A DNA stretch of 64,000 bases from JBFWRK01 sp050248955 (GCA_050248955.1 JBFWRK010000002.1:62001-126000), one strand, 5' to 3'; positions 26,828 through 34,920 are shown, counted from the first letter of the stretch. Numbers and translations: made by a program. Notes: a model not told the origin generated them from the sequence alone.

Positions 26828-27190
26828 ATGGGTGCAACGATCGGACTGGTCCTCGACTGCAGCGATCCCAACGAGCTCGCTCACTTCTGGTCCGAAGCCC
26901 TCGGCTACAGCAACCTCGGCGGCGCCGGCAGCTACGTGATGCTCGTCGACACCGAGGGCATTCGACCCAAGCTCCTTCTTCAAGCAGTTCCCGAAGCCAA
27001 GTCGTCCAAGAACCGGATGCACCTGGACATCGAGACACCCGACGTCGACGGCGAGGCGTCCCGCCTCGAGTCACTCGGCGCGAGGCGACTCGAGGCTGGT
27101 CTTCGCAGCGAGCACGGAACGAACTGGGTGATCATGGCCGACCCGGAAGGCAACGAGTTCTGCGTCTGCGATGGCGGATCCGGCGGGTGA
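26828..27190 (+). CDS. VOC (glyoxalase-fold) protein
   Basis: 120 residues: LVLDCSDPNELAHFWSEALG at the start, HLDIETPDVDGEASRLESLG in the middle and MADPEGNEFCVCDGG at the end, the usual actinobacterial VOC layout with ligands on H and E. An extra Cys pair (CVC) ends the domain. It lies after the mduS operon on the same strand and may be cotranscribed. Binding or modification of a small thiol or metal adduct is possible; no substrate can be assigned. Confidence 0.75.
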   Translation: MGATIGLVLDCSDPNELAHFWSEALGYSNLGGAGSYVMLVDTEGIRPKLLLQAVPEAKSSKNRMHLDIETPDVDGEASRLESLGARRLEAGLRSEHGTNWVIMADPEGNEFCVCDGGSGG

Positions 27191-27196
27191 CGCGCG

Positions 27197-27706
27197 ATGC
27201 CGATCGAACGTGACGGGAATCCCGACGCGCGTTCGTACTCGACGACGGTGACCACGGGCGATCGCGGCCGCGTGATGGTGCCTGTGCCGTTCGATCCGAA
27301 CGTCGTCTGGGGAAGCAAGCCGGAACATCGCGTCCACGGCACCGTGAACGGGATGAACGTCCGTGCCTCGGTGGAGACATTGGGCAGCGGGTTCGGCATC
27401 GTGCTCGGGCCGGCATGGCGAAGGGATTGCGGCACTGCTCCCGGCGACATCGTCGATGTCGTACTCGCGCCTGAAGGACCACAACGCGACGACCTCGCCG
27501 AGGACCTGCGGGCGGCGCTCGACGCTGAACCTGCTGCGGGTGCATGCTTCGACGGATTGGCCCAGTTCTATCGGCGCGCCTTTCTGCGCTGGATCGACGC
27601 CACCAAGCGACGCCCCGACGAACGGGCCCGGAGGATCGCCGAAGTGATCGATCTGCTCAAGCGCGGGGAGAAGGAACGTCCCGCGACGACGACGCGACCG
27701 ACATAG
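27197..27706 (+). CDS. YdeI/OmpD-associated family protein with DUF1905 domain
   Basis: 169 residues. The N-terminal half (YSTTVTTGDRGRVMVPVPFD to GDIVDVVLAPEGPQ) is a DUF1905 beta-barrel; the C-terminal half (CFDGLAQFYRRAFLRWIDAT, RRPDERARRIAEVIDLLKRG) is the Bac-DNA/YdeI helical domain. Proteins of this make-up are linked with stress and antimicrobial-peptide protection; the mechanism is unclear. It follows the VOC gene by six bases. Confidence 0.75.
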   Translation: MPIERDGNPDARSYSTTVTTGDRGRVMVPVPFDPNVVWGSKPEHRVHGTVNGMNVRASVETLGSGFGIVLGPAWRRDCGTAPGDIVDVVLAPEGPQRDDLAEDLRAALDAEPAAGACFDGLAQFYRRAFLRWIDATKRRPDERARRIAEVIDLLKRGEKERPATTTRPT

Positions 27707-27805
27707 CGCCGCGACGAACACCGATCAGCAGCAGTTGAACCCGACTCGAAGCTGCAGCCGTCGCCACCACGATCCGTCGATCTCCTTTCGGTCGTGCATC
27801 AATAT

Positions 27806-27821
27806 TCAAACTTCTGCTTGA
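27806..27821. promoter_or_regulatory. ArsR-rhodanese operator, site C
   Basis: TCAAACTTCTGCTTGA, same length and outer halves as sites A and B 4.6 kb away, and likewise preceded by an A/T-rich hexamer (AATATT at 27801-27806). It is 65 bases upstream of the rhodanese gene at 27886, which suggests that gene shares the regulator. Confidence 0.5.
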
Positions 27822-27885
27822 GTACCAGTTGGACAAGAGGTACATTTCGGTCCGGCGCATGAACTTGCTTTGGGGAAGCAGGGAG

Positions 27886-28272
27886 ATGAGCGAGAGCCGT
27901 GCTTGTTACTCGATCGACGACATCCTCGCCGCGGCTCGCGCTCGACTGGACAGGGTCGCGCCTGAGGATCTCGAGCGTGAACAGCTCGACGGAGCCGTGA
28001 TCGTCGACATTCGCCCCGTCGAACAACGCGCTCGTGACGGGACGCTGCCGGGCGCCATCGTCATCGACCGCAACGTCCTGGAATGGCGACTCGATCCCTC
28101 GTGTGAACATCACGTCCCCGACATCACCGGCTACGACACGCGCATCGTGATCGTGTGCAACGAGGGCTACAGCTCCAGCCTCGCCGCGGCTTTGCTGCAC
28201 GACGTCGGCCTGAACCGGGCGACCGACCTCATCGGCGGCTACCAAGCTTGGCTCTTGCGACTCGAGCGGTAA
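27886..28272 (+). CDS. Single-domain rhodanese
   Basis: 128 residues. It has the rhodanese strand GAVIVDIRPVEQRARDG, LPGAIVIDRNVLEWRL and the active-site loop VIVCNEGYSSSLAAA with the catalytic Cys, and ends ATDLIGGYQAWLL. It would carry persulfide sulfur between donors and acceptors. I chose ATG 27886 (GGGGAAG upstream); the frame is open upstream to 27829. The promoter carries the same operator as the MBL-rhodanese operon. Confidence 0.82.
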   Translation: MSESRACYSIDDILAAARARLDRVAPEDLEREQLDGAVIVDIRPVEQRARDGTLPGAIVIDRNVLEWRLDPSCEHHVPDITGYDTRIVIVCNEGYSSSLAAALLHDVGLNRATDLIGGYQAWLLRLER

Positions 28273-28365
28273 TCATCGCCACAACCGGCGCACCATCCGG
28301 CTTCAACGCGACCGCACTCGCCGGGTAGCCGCGCTCCAGCACCGCAACATCGAGCGGCACGGGCG

Positions 28366-28395
28366 CTTGACGTCAAGTACGTACTCCACTAAATT
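28366..28395 (+). promoter_or_regulatory. Sigma70-type promoter with palindrome over the -35
   Basis: TTGACG (28367-28372), 17-base spacer, TAAATT (28390-28395). The -35 lies inside CTTGACGTCAAG (28366-28377), a perfect 12-bp palindrome followed by GTACGTAC. It should drive the TIGR03086-ArsR-SRPBCC operon; the palindrome is a likely operator for the ArsR protein encoded at 28981. Confidence 0.6.
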
Positions 28396-28432
28396 AAGCA
28401 TCTCCTCAACTAGATCGAACAGGAGAGGCACG

Positions 28433-28984
28433 GTGGACGCAGACGATCCGGTCGCGCTCTTCGAGCGGGCGACCACACATGCAACGAGCGTGATGAGCGC
28501 GGTGTCGCCGTCGCAGTTGAACGACGCGACGCCGTGCACTGACTGGAACGTGCAGCAGCTGATCGACCACATGGTCGGCGGCGCCGACTACCTGCAGGCG
28601 GCGCTCGCCGGCGAGCCACCCCCAGCTCGGACTGACCGGACTGTCGGGAACTATCGCCAGGGGCTCGAACAGCTACGCATCGGCCTCCGCACTCCAGGCG
28701 GTCTCGAGCGAACGTGCACGTCGCCGCTCGGTTTCGAATGGCCCGTCGGCCATGCCGTGGCGGGGACGTTCATGGACGCCCTGATCCACACCTGGGACCT
28801 GGCGACGGCGACCGGTCAGGACGCCTCGCTCGACCCGGAGCTCGTCGAGACGTGCATCGCGATGTTCCTCCCCGACATGCCTGAGCGCGGCCGTGCCAGC
28901 GGCCTCGTCGGCCCGGCTGTGCACGTGCCCGAGGATGCGTCGCCGCAGGACCGGCTGTTGGCCGCGATGGGACGCCGACCGTGA
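28433..28984 (+). CDS. TIGR03086-family metal-binding protein (DinB/mycothiol-isomerase-like)
   Basis: 183 residues, AGGAGAGG five bases before GTG 28433. Four-helix bundle with the MDMPI-type pattern PCTDWNVQQLIDHMVGGADY (metal His), VGHAVAGTFMDALIHTWDLA (two more His) and a short C-terminal segment. Members of this group bind a divalent metal and may use mycothiol. First gene of an operon with ArsR and SRPBCC genes (4-base overlaps). Confidence 0.8.
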   Translation: MDADDPVALFERATTHATSVMSAVSPSQLNDATPCTDWNVQQLIDHMVGGADYLQAALAGEPPPARTDRTVGNYRQGLEQLRIGLRTPGGLERTCTSPLGFEWPVGHAVAGTFMDALIHTWDLATATGQDASLDPELVETCIAMFLPDMPERGRASGLVGPAVHVPEDASPQDRLLAAMGRRP

Positions 28985-29334
28985 GCCCCGACGTGTCGGA
29001 CGAGGCGTTGCGGGCGATCGCCCATCCCGGCCGGCGGGCGATGCTGCGGCTCGTGTGGGACCAGGAGCGACCGGCGACCGAGCTCGCCGACGCGGCCGGG
29101 TTGTCGAAGTCGGCGGCCAGCCAGCACCTCAAGCTGCTTCGCGACGCCGGGCTGGTCACCGTCCGGGTCGATGCCAACCGTCGCCTGTACCGAGCCGACC
29201 TGCAACGGGTCGGCGAGATCGCCTCGTTCCTCGACGAGTTCTGGGCGGCGCCGCTGCAGCGGCTGCGAGCGACCGCAGAATCGATAACCGACGAACGCAG
29301 AGCGGCGCGGCCGAAGAAGCGGTCGGCGTCGTGA
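28981..29334 (+). CDS. ArsR-family regulator (no metal site), module 1
   Basis: 117 residues. RAIAHPGRRAMLRLVWDQER, recognition LSKSAASQHLKLLRDAGLVT, wing VRVDANRRLYRAD. No cysteines at metal positions; this is the type of ArsR protein usually paired with an SRPBCC/AHSA1 gene, as here. The GTG start overlaps the preceding stop (GTGA) and the stop overlaps the next start in the same way. Confidence 0.85.
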   Translation: MSPDVSDEALRAIAHPGRRAMLRLVWDQERPATELADAAGLSKSAASQHLKLLRDAGLVTVRVDANRRLYRADLQRVGEIASFLDEFWAAPLQRLRATAESITDERRAARPKKRSAS

Positions 29335-29798
29335 AGCTCGTCGTCCAGGAGCTGATCGTCCACGCGCCGGCGCAGGTGCTGTACGAGCTGTTGACCGATC
29401 CCGAGCTGTTCGTGCAGTGGATGGCCGATGACGCGACGCTCGACCCCCAGCCGGGCGGCGTGGTGAGGTGGACGCACGCCAATGGCGACACGTGCTCGGG
29501 TCAGTACGTGGAGCTGGTACCGGCGCGCCGGGTCGTGTTCACGTACGGCTGGGAGCGCGCGGAGGTGGAGATCCCGCCCGGGTCGACGACGGTCGAGATC
29601 GACCTCACCCCGACCTCGGAAGCCAGCACGCTGTTGCGGCTGGTCCATCGCGGCCTCGACGATCTCGCCGCCGGCGCCCACCACGGCGGATGGGCGCACT
29701 ACCTCGACCGGCTCCGTCAACGGGCGGAAGGTTCGACCGTTGGCGCCGATCCGTTGGCGACTCACCGTGTGCCGACACCGGCGGAGCTACGCCGATGA
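29331..29798 (+). CDS. SRPBCC (AHSA1-like) protein, module 1
   Basis: 155 residues: VHAPAQVLYELLTDPELFVQWM at the start with W-aromatic pocket, VELVPARRVVFTYGWE in the middle, GLDDLAAGAHHGGWAHYLDR at the end. Helix-grip fold with a hydrophobic cavity. Usually encoded after an ArsR gene; ligand unknown. Close relative of the product at 30926-31360. Confidence 0.82.
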   Translation: MKLVVQELIVHAPAQVLYELLTDPELFVQWMADDATLDPQPGGVVRWTHANGDTCSGQYVELVPARRVVFTYGWERAEVEIPPGSTTVEIDLTPTSEASTLLRLVHRGLDDLAAGAHHGGWAHYLDRLRQRAEGSTVGADPLATHRVPTPAELRR

Positions 29799-30148
29799 GC
29801 CCGCCGGTACTGCCTGGCGAGGCCAGATTCTGGGACCTGGCCGAGCCGCTGCTCGGGCGACCGGCGGTGACCCGTTCGACGATGATGGGCCTGCCGTGCC
29901 TGCGATGGAACGGCGCCTTCTTCGCCTCCTGCGATCGCCGCACCGGCGACCTGCTCGTGAAGCTCGCCGAGACCCGAGTCGACGAGCTCGTCGCCGCCGA
30001 ACGAGCCAAACCGTTCGCACCGGCCGGACGACGGTTCCGTGAATGGGCAGCCATCCCAGAAGCTCGATCGAGGAGTTGGAAGCGCCTCCTCGACGAAGCG
30101 CTCGAGTTCGCGATCAACCATCCGGCACCGGCGAAGAAGAAGCGGTGA
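29795..30148 (+). CDS. TfoX/Sxy N-terminal-like protein
   Basis: 117 residues from ATG 29795 (ATGA overlap). Sequence around TRSTMMGLPCLRWNGAFFAS, LLVKLAETRVDELVAAERAK and RREWAAIP-like REWAAIPEARSRSWKRLLDE resembles the TfoX N-terminal or YjbR-like fold used by many small actinobacterial proteins of unknown function. No catalytic residues known. The alternative label is simply conserved hypothetical. Confidence 0.6.
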   Translation: MSPPVLPGEARFWDLAEPLLGRPAVTRSTMMGLPCLRWNGAFFASCDRRTGDLLVKLAETRVDELVAAERAKPFAPAGRRFREWAAIPEARSRSWKRLLDEALEFAINHPAPAKKKR

Positions 30149-30495
30149 CCGACTTCACCGGGTTCCCCGTCGAGGCGTGGGACTTCCTCGACGGGCTCGC
30201 CACCGACAACACCGTCGCCGGCAACGACTGGGCCAGCCTGCGAGGCATCGTCGACCGGCTCCTCGCTGACGGATCCGAGCTCAGCGAGGCGAACCGTGTC
30301 CGAGTCCCCGCCCCACACCCGAACGATCACCCGAACGCCGATCTCTTGCGACGAGACGGCTTCCACCTCTCCCACACGAGCGGGCATCCCGACGCGCTCG
30401 GCGACGAGCGCCTCGTGGCGTGGACCGCGACCGAGCTGTACCGCTACGGACCGCTGCTCGATTGGCTCTCGGCCCGGCAGGTTCAACCAGCCTGA
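30145..30495 (+). pseudogene. DUF2461 protein with internal deletion
   Basis: 116 residues from GTG 30145 (overlap with the previous stop). It starts like DUF2461 (FTGFPVEAWDFLDGLATDN) and ends like it (VPAPHPNDHPNADLLRRDGF, ALGDERLVAWTATELYRYGP), but the middle of about 90-100 residues, with the conserved FRPYRDxRFSKDKxPYKT segment, is missing in frame. Full members are about 210 residues. It may still be translated. The 3' end overlaps the convergent SRPBCC gene by 13 bases. Confidence 0.6.
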
Positions 30496-30929
30496 GACTC
30501 GAGGATCGTCTTGAGCTTGGTGACGTCCTTGCGGTTGGCGCGACGCATCGCCGGCTTCATGATCGGCGCCATCAGCCTGGAGAACCCGGCCGGCTCGCCG
30601 CAGTTGCGCAACGTCATCAGCGTCTCATCGTTCGGCGCGGACTCCCACGTGTAGGTGGTCTCCATCGGGAACGGGCCTTGCTGGGTGCGCATGACCACTC
30701 GTTCGCCGGGGACGAGTTCGGCGAACTCGTAGGTGTAGCGCAACGTGCGGCCGAGGAACCTGGCCACGAACTCGACCTGCGAACCGATCTGGGCTGGCGG
30801 TGGTGTCTTCCAGTCGACCGAGTCGATGTTGACGTACCAGGCCGGCGCGTTGGACGGATCGGCGGCGTACGCCGAGACGACGTCGACCGGGCAGGCGATC
30901 ACGATCTGCGTCACGACATCGACCTTCAC
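30483..30929 (-). CDS. SRPBCC family protein
   Basis: 148 residues: TQIVIACPVDVVSAYAADPS, VEFVARFLGRTLRYTYEFAE, LVPGERVVMRTQQGPFPMET. Polyketide-cyclase/START-like fold with a ligand cavity; function unknown. ATG 30929 overlaps the stop of the AHSA1 gene (ATGA), so it is third in the minus-strand ArsR operon. Confidence 0.8.
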   Translation of the reverse strand: MKVDVVTQIVIACPVDVVSAYAADPSNAPAWYVNIDSVDWKTPPPAQIGSQVEFVARFLGRTLRYTYEFAELVPGERVVMRTQQGPFPMETTYTWESAPNDETLMTLRNCGEPAGFSRLMAPIMKPAMRRANRKDVTKLKTILESQAG

Positions 30930-31360
30930 GCTGAACTCCTGTCTTGCGCGGCGGCGACGAGGAGCGGCAGGAAGTGCGACCAGCCGGACGCATGGAGGTC
31001 GGCGAATGCGTCGGGGATGCCGGTGTGGCGCAAGGTGAGGATCGTGTCACCGGCGTCCTCGATCAGCGTGACCTCGACCCGGCTCCCGCCCGGGGCGATG
31101 GCCGGCGCGCCGTCGGTCGGCTCCCAGCCGAAGCTGAACACGAGCCGTTCGTACGGCACGAGCTCCAGGTACTCGCCGACCATGACGGGTCCGCCGTCCA
31201 TCTCGATGCGACACAAGCCGCCAGGCCGTGGTTCGAGCTCGGCGGCCGCTCCCCACCAGTCGCACATCCGCTGCGGTTCGGTCCAGTACTTCCACACCGT
31301 CTCTGGGCGGGCACTGATCCTCACGGTCTGCTCGACCACGTTCGTGTTGGTCTCGGTCAC
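30926..31360 (-). CDS. SRPBCC (AHSA1-like) protein, module 2
   Basis: 144 residues from GTG 31360 (GTGA overlap with arsR-like stop). VEQTVRISARPETVWKYWTE, MCDWWGAAAELEPRPGG, YLELVPYERLVFSFGWEP and ILTLRHTGIPDAFADLHASG. It resembles the module 1 protein at 29331 in length and motif order, and again follows an ArsR gene. Confidence 0.83.
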   Translation of the reverse strand: MTETNTNVVEQTVRISARPETVWKYWTEPQRMCDWWGAAAELEPRPGGLCRIEMDGGPVMVGEYLELVPYERLVFSFGWEPTDGAPAIAPGGSRVEVTLIEDAGDTILTLRHTGIPDAFADLHASGWSHFLPLLVAAAQDRSSA

Positions 31361-31719
31361 GTCTGAGTGCCCTTTCGCTGCTGTCGAGGTGCGTCTCGTT
31401 CGGCTCGCGTCCGCTCCGGCCACTCCTCGCGCTCGGCCGCGATCTTGAGCCGGGCGAGTCCGTCGGACCACATCTCGTCGAGGAACACCACCGCGTCACG
31501 CAGCCCCTCCCGGCGCCATCGGTACATACGCCGGTTGCCATCGGGGCGGACCTCGACGAGCCCGGAGTCGGTGAGCACCCGCAGATGCTGAGACACCGCA
31601 GGGCGGCTCATCGACGGAAAATGGGTGGCGATCTCCCCAGCGGCGAGCTCACCGTCGCGGACGAGACGAAGGATGGCGCGTCGAGTGGGGTCGGCCACGG
31701 CTCTCAGTGCCTCATCCAT
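31357..31719 (-). CDS. ArsR-family regulator, module 2
   Basis: 120 residues from ATG 31719 with GGGAGGTGA upstream. LRAVADPTRRAILRLVRDGE, recognition PSMSRPAVSQHLRVLTDSGL, wing VRPDGNRRMYRWRREG. No metal ligands. It probably represses its own operon through the palindrome at 31777-31794. Confidence 0.86.
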   Translation of the reverse strand: MDEALRAVADPTRRAILRLVRDGELAAGEIATHFPSMSRPAVSQHLRVLTDSGLVEVRPDGNRRMYRWRREGLRDAVVFLDEMWSDGLARLKIAAEREEWPERTRAERDAPRQQRKGTQT

Positions 31720-31776
31720 CGGTCTCACCTCCCGTCGCAAACGTGCGCTTGCATTGTCGCGCGATCTTCGCGACTG

Positions 31777-31794
31777 TGTAAGCACTATCTTACA
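31777..31794. promoter_or_regulatory. Candidate operator for ArsR module 2
   Basis: TGTAAG-CACTAT-CTTACA, a perfect 6-bp inverted repeat with 6-bp spacer, 57 bases before the ArsR start on the minus strand. Confidence 0.5.
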
Positions 31795-31816
31795 TGGATC
31801 GCAGACTTGGTGGAAC

Positions 31817-32061
31817 TCATCGACGGCAGACCTGCTCGGGGATGCCCGCCGCAACGCCGACGTCGTTCAGCTCGAGCTGGACCCGCAACTTGGTCGTGTG
31901 GCTGTTCTTGCACTCGACGACGCGGGAGTCGCGCACCACGAACCCGGGTACCGGTTCGCGAGCAGGGCGCTGAGCCACTCGACCGTGACGTCGCCCAGGT
32001 GGCGCGGCAGCGGCGACGTTCGCGCCGGGTACGGGCGGTCGGCTCCGAGCGGCTCCGACAC
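31817..32061 (-). pseudogene. Aminoglycoside-phosphotransferase-family N-terminal fragment
   Basis: From GTG 32061: LPRHLGDVTVEWLSALLANR then, after a missing base in CCGGG near 31941, VVRDSRVVECKNSHTTKLRV and QLELNDVGVAAGIPEQVC, stopping at 31817. This is the first about 80 residues of an APH/choline-kinase-like enzyme, up to the start of the kinase lobe; the catalytic HGD and DFD parts are gone. It follows the NTF2-like gene by four bases, so it was once part of that operon. Confidence 0.6.
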
Positions 32062-32065
32062 GGCG

Positions 32066-32626
32066 TCAGCCTTCGCTCGTGTCCCAGAAGGCGGCCCAGC
32101 TCGGCTGGACGTCGGGGAGCAGTCGCTCGCGGATGCGGTCACCGAAGTCGTTGACGCCGGCGCCGGGTGCCGGCCGGCTGAGCGCATCGACCAGGTACCA
32201 CCGGTGGAGCCGGCGACGGGTGAAGCACCACTCACCGTTCTCGCGCGCGTAGTCGTCCCAGTACTGGATGGTGCCCACCGACCACTCACCCCGATCCGGT
32301 CGTTCGAGCTCGTCGCGGCAGTACACCACCCCGCTCGCGCGGTCAGCGTCGTGGAAGTCGATCACGTGGTTCGCGACGAGGTGGATCGAGGTGCGCATCT
32401 CCCGCATGAGCGCGCTCATCCACGCCTTGAGCGCCTCGCGGCCACGCTGCTCGGGTCCGACCCGGACGTCGGCGCTGAAGAGCGAGACGACCGTGTCCAT
32501 GTCGCGGGCGTCGAGGACACGGGCGTAGCGCGACGCGAGCTGCTGGATCGCCGCGTAGGACTCCAGGCGGTCGAGGCGCGCCTCGACCGAGACGGGGCTC
32601 CAGGAACCGAGTCGACCGTCAGTCAC
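32066..32626 (-). CDS. SnoaL/NTF2-like protein
   Basis: 186 residues from GTG 32626 (GTGA overlap with the CoA-transferase). RLDRLESYAAIQQLASRYAR and VLDARDMDTVVSLFSADVRV are the usual opening of nuclear-transport-factor-2-like proteins of catabolic clusters; FTRRRLHRWYLVDALSRP closes the cone fold. Likely a small-molecule isomerase, dehydratase or binding protein; residues are not diagnostic. Confidence 0.8.
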   Translation of the reverse strand: MTDGRLGSWSPVSVEARLDRLESYAAIQQLASRYARVLDARDMDTVVSLFSADVRVGPEQRGREALKAWMSALMREMRTSIHLVANHVIDFHDADRASGVVYCRDELERPDRGEWSVGTIQYWDDYARENGEWCFTRRRLHRWYLVDALSRPAPGAGVNDFGDRIRERLLPDVQPSWAAFWDTSEG

Positions 32627-34920
32627 GTCGGGCCGCCTCTGGGAGCGGCCACTGCGACGCCGGCCGCGAGCAGCTGATCGATCTCGTCCGCACCGAGGCC
32701 GATCTCCGCCAGCACCTCGATCGTGTGCTCGCCGAGGAGCGGCGGTGGGCGGTCGAGTCGGACGTCGAGATCGCCGAAGAACCAGAAGGCGCCTGGTTGT
32801 TCGAGCTTGCCCCACAGACCATGCCGATAGGTCGCGACGAGCCCGGCATCGACATGCGCGGGATCGTCGAAGAACCGGCCCTTCTGATCGCGACGCACCT
32901 CGACGGCCGGCACGCCGGCGGAGCCGAGTGCCACGAGCGCCTCGGCCACCGCTCTGGCGCGTGCTGCGGTCGGTAGCTCGTCCGGCTTCGCGACACCGAA
33001 CACGCCGCACAGCGACGACAGCAACGGCGTCGTGGCCGAGATCGCGATCCAGCCGTCCGCGAGCTCGACGATGCGCTGCCCCGGGCCGACCATCGTCTGG
33101 TCGGCATCGAGCACGGGCACGTCGGCGAGCTTGCCGTCGGCGCGGAGGTACGTCTCGCTGTTCGTCAGCACGCCGGCGCCCAACAGTGAGCCGGCGACGT
33201 CGGTGCTCCGCCCGCAGCGATCGCGCTGGAAGAGCGCCATGAGCGTTCCGGCTGCTGACGACAGGGCACAGAGATGATCCATGAAGCCGAACCGGTGCCA
33301 CATCGGCGGGTTGCCCTCACCTGCACCCATCGTCTCCCAGCCGCAGCTCGCCTGGAACAGCTGGTCGTAGCCGGGCCAGTCGGCGCGAGCACCGCGCGGC
33401 CCGTAGGAGCTGACGTGGCAGAAGATCACGTCGGGGTTGACGGCTCGCACGGCATCCGCATCGAGGCCGAGCCGCCGCGCCGCCGGCAGTCGCAGGTTGT
33501 GGTGCACGACGTCGGCCCAGCGCAACAGCGCGTCGAGCACCGGACGGCTCGCCGGCGACTTGATGTCGAGGGCGATTGCCCGCTTGCCGCGCTGGCAGCC
33601 GGCGAACGGCCAGTCGGCCCAGCGCATCGGGTCGCCCGTCGTGGCCTCGACCTTGACGACCGTCGCACCGAGATCGGCGAGCACCATCGGCCCCAGCGGA
33701 CCGGCCAGGAAGTTGCCGAAGTCGAGGACCTTGAGCCCGGCGAGTGGGAACCGGCGCACATCTCCAGCGGACGTCGGCGATCCCGCTGGCCGGTCGGGTG
33801 ATCGGTCGCTCGACGATGGCGCGAGGACCTCGGCCGTGTGTGCGCCCGCTGCCGGCGCCGCCCAGCGCACCTCGGTGGGCGGATCGAGCGTGAGCGGCAG
33901 ACCGGGCACCGTGATCCGACCGACCTCGGGGTCGTCTAGGTCGACCACGTACCGGTTCACCCTGGCCTGCTCGTCGGACAGGATCGAGCCGAACGGCGCC
34001 GCCTCCTGGGCGGGGATGTCGTGCTCCCAGAAGTTGCGCAGCCAGTCGGCAGCGGGGCGACGGGTGAACGCCTCCCGGTTGGCGCCCCAGTTCGAGTAGC
34101 CGGGCATGCCGCGACCCTCCATGCGGGCGTTCGCATCGGCGACGAGCGCCGGACCCATCTCGGCGAACACCTCACGCATCAGCGGCGTGTCGTCGGGCGG
34201 GGGCGGCATGATGTGGATCCACCGGCCGTCGCCGCACTCGAACAGCGACGCCCGCATGTTGTCCTTCGGCATGCCGATCGCGAGGTTCTCCGACGGCGCC
34301 TCGGCCCGCGACCAGTGCATCATCATCGGGATCAGCGCCCCCTGGGCGAGGCTGGTGTGCGCCGGTCCCGCGGCACCCGTGCGATGGCGGGACACGAGCC
34401 GGCTCATGATGCCGATCACCGCGAGCCACACGGCAGGCCACGTGCCGAGCGGGAACCGCACGTAGATCGGGCCGTCGCGACGCCCACGCTGCTCGTCGAG
34501 CACGCCGAGGCGAGCCAGCGTCAGCTCGTCGTCGACGGGCGCATTCGCGTCGGCGTGGTTCGCCGGCCAACCGAGGATCGACGACACGATCAGCCGGGGA
34601 TGCGCTGCCGCCAGCGCGGCGTCGTCGAGCCCGAGGGCACGCGCGTCGGCGGGCACGATCGAGTGCACCAGCACATCGGCGCCCGCCAGCAGGTCGTCGA
34701 GCCGGCGACGTCCCTCCTCGGACGTGAGATCGAGCTCGACGCTGCGCTTGCTGCGGCCCCACGTCCGGAAGCCCGGTGCCGATCGCAGCGCGGCCCCTCC
34801 CGGTGGTTCGACCATCACGACGTCGGCCCCCGCCTCAGCGAGCACCATCGTCGCGGCGAGGCAGGCGATGCTGCCGCCGAGGTCGACGATGCGGATCCCT
34901 TCGAGCGCCGCTTCCGGCAT
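32623..34920 (-). CDS. Tandem CaiB/BaiF CoA-transferase (two fused copies)
   Basis: 765 residues, twice the family length. Each half starts with the signature VLD/IVD-G-x-x-A-G-P (GIRIVDLGGSIACLAATMVL at residue 7; LKVLDFGNFLAGPLGPMVLA near 395). Class III transferases move CoA between acids through an aspartyl-CoA thioester. The catalytic Asp is visible in the second half (GRSTDVAGSLLGAG, near 573), but the matching place of the first half reads GPAHTSLAQGAL (near 185) with no Asp, so only one half looks active. ATG 34920 has AGGGGAG at good spacing; ATG 34935 is possible. Confidence 0.85.
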   Translation of the reverse strand: MPEAALEGIRIVDLGGSIACLAATMVLAEAGADVVMVEPPGGAALRSAPGFRTWGRSKRSVELDLTSEEGRRRLDDLLAGADVLVHSIVPADARALGLDDAALAAAHPRLIVSSILGWPANHADANAPVDDELTLARLGVLDEQRGRRDGPIYVRFPLGTWPAVWLAVIGIMSRLVSRHRTGAAGPAHTSLAQGALIPMMMHWSRAEAPSENLAIGMPKDNMRASLFECGDGRWIHIMPPPPDDTPLMREVFAEMGPALVADANARMEGRGMPGYSNWGANREAFTRRPAADWLRNFWEHDIPAQEAAPFGSILSDEQARVNRYVVDLDDPEVGRITVPGLPLTLDPPTEVRWAAPAAGAHTAEVLAPSSSDRSPDRPAGSPTSAGDVRRFPLAGLKVLDFGNFLAGPLGPMVLADLGATVVKVEATTGDPMRWADWPFAGCQRGKRAIALDIKSPASRPVLDALLRWADVVHHNLRLPAARRLGLDADAVRAVNPDVIFCHVSSYGPRGARADWPGYDQLFQASCGWETMGAGEGNPPMWHRFGFMDHLCALSSAAGTLMALFQRDRCGRSTDVAGSLLGAGVLTNSETYLRADGKLADVPVLDADQTMVGPGQRIVELADGWIAISATTPLLSSLCGVFGVAKPDELPTAARARAVAEALVALGSAGVPAVEVRRDQKGRFFDDPAHVDAGLVATYRHGLWGKLEQPGAFWFFGDLDVRLDRPPPLLGEHTIEVLAEIGLGADEIDQLLAAGVAVAAPRGGPT

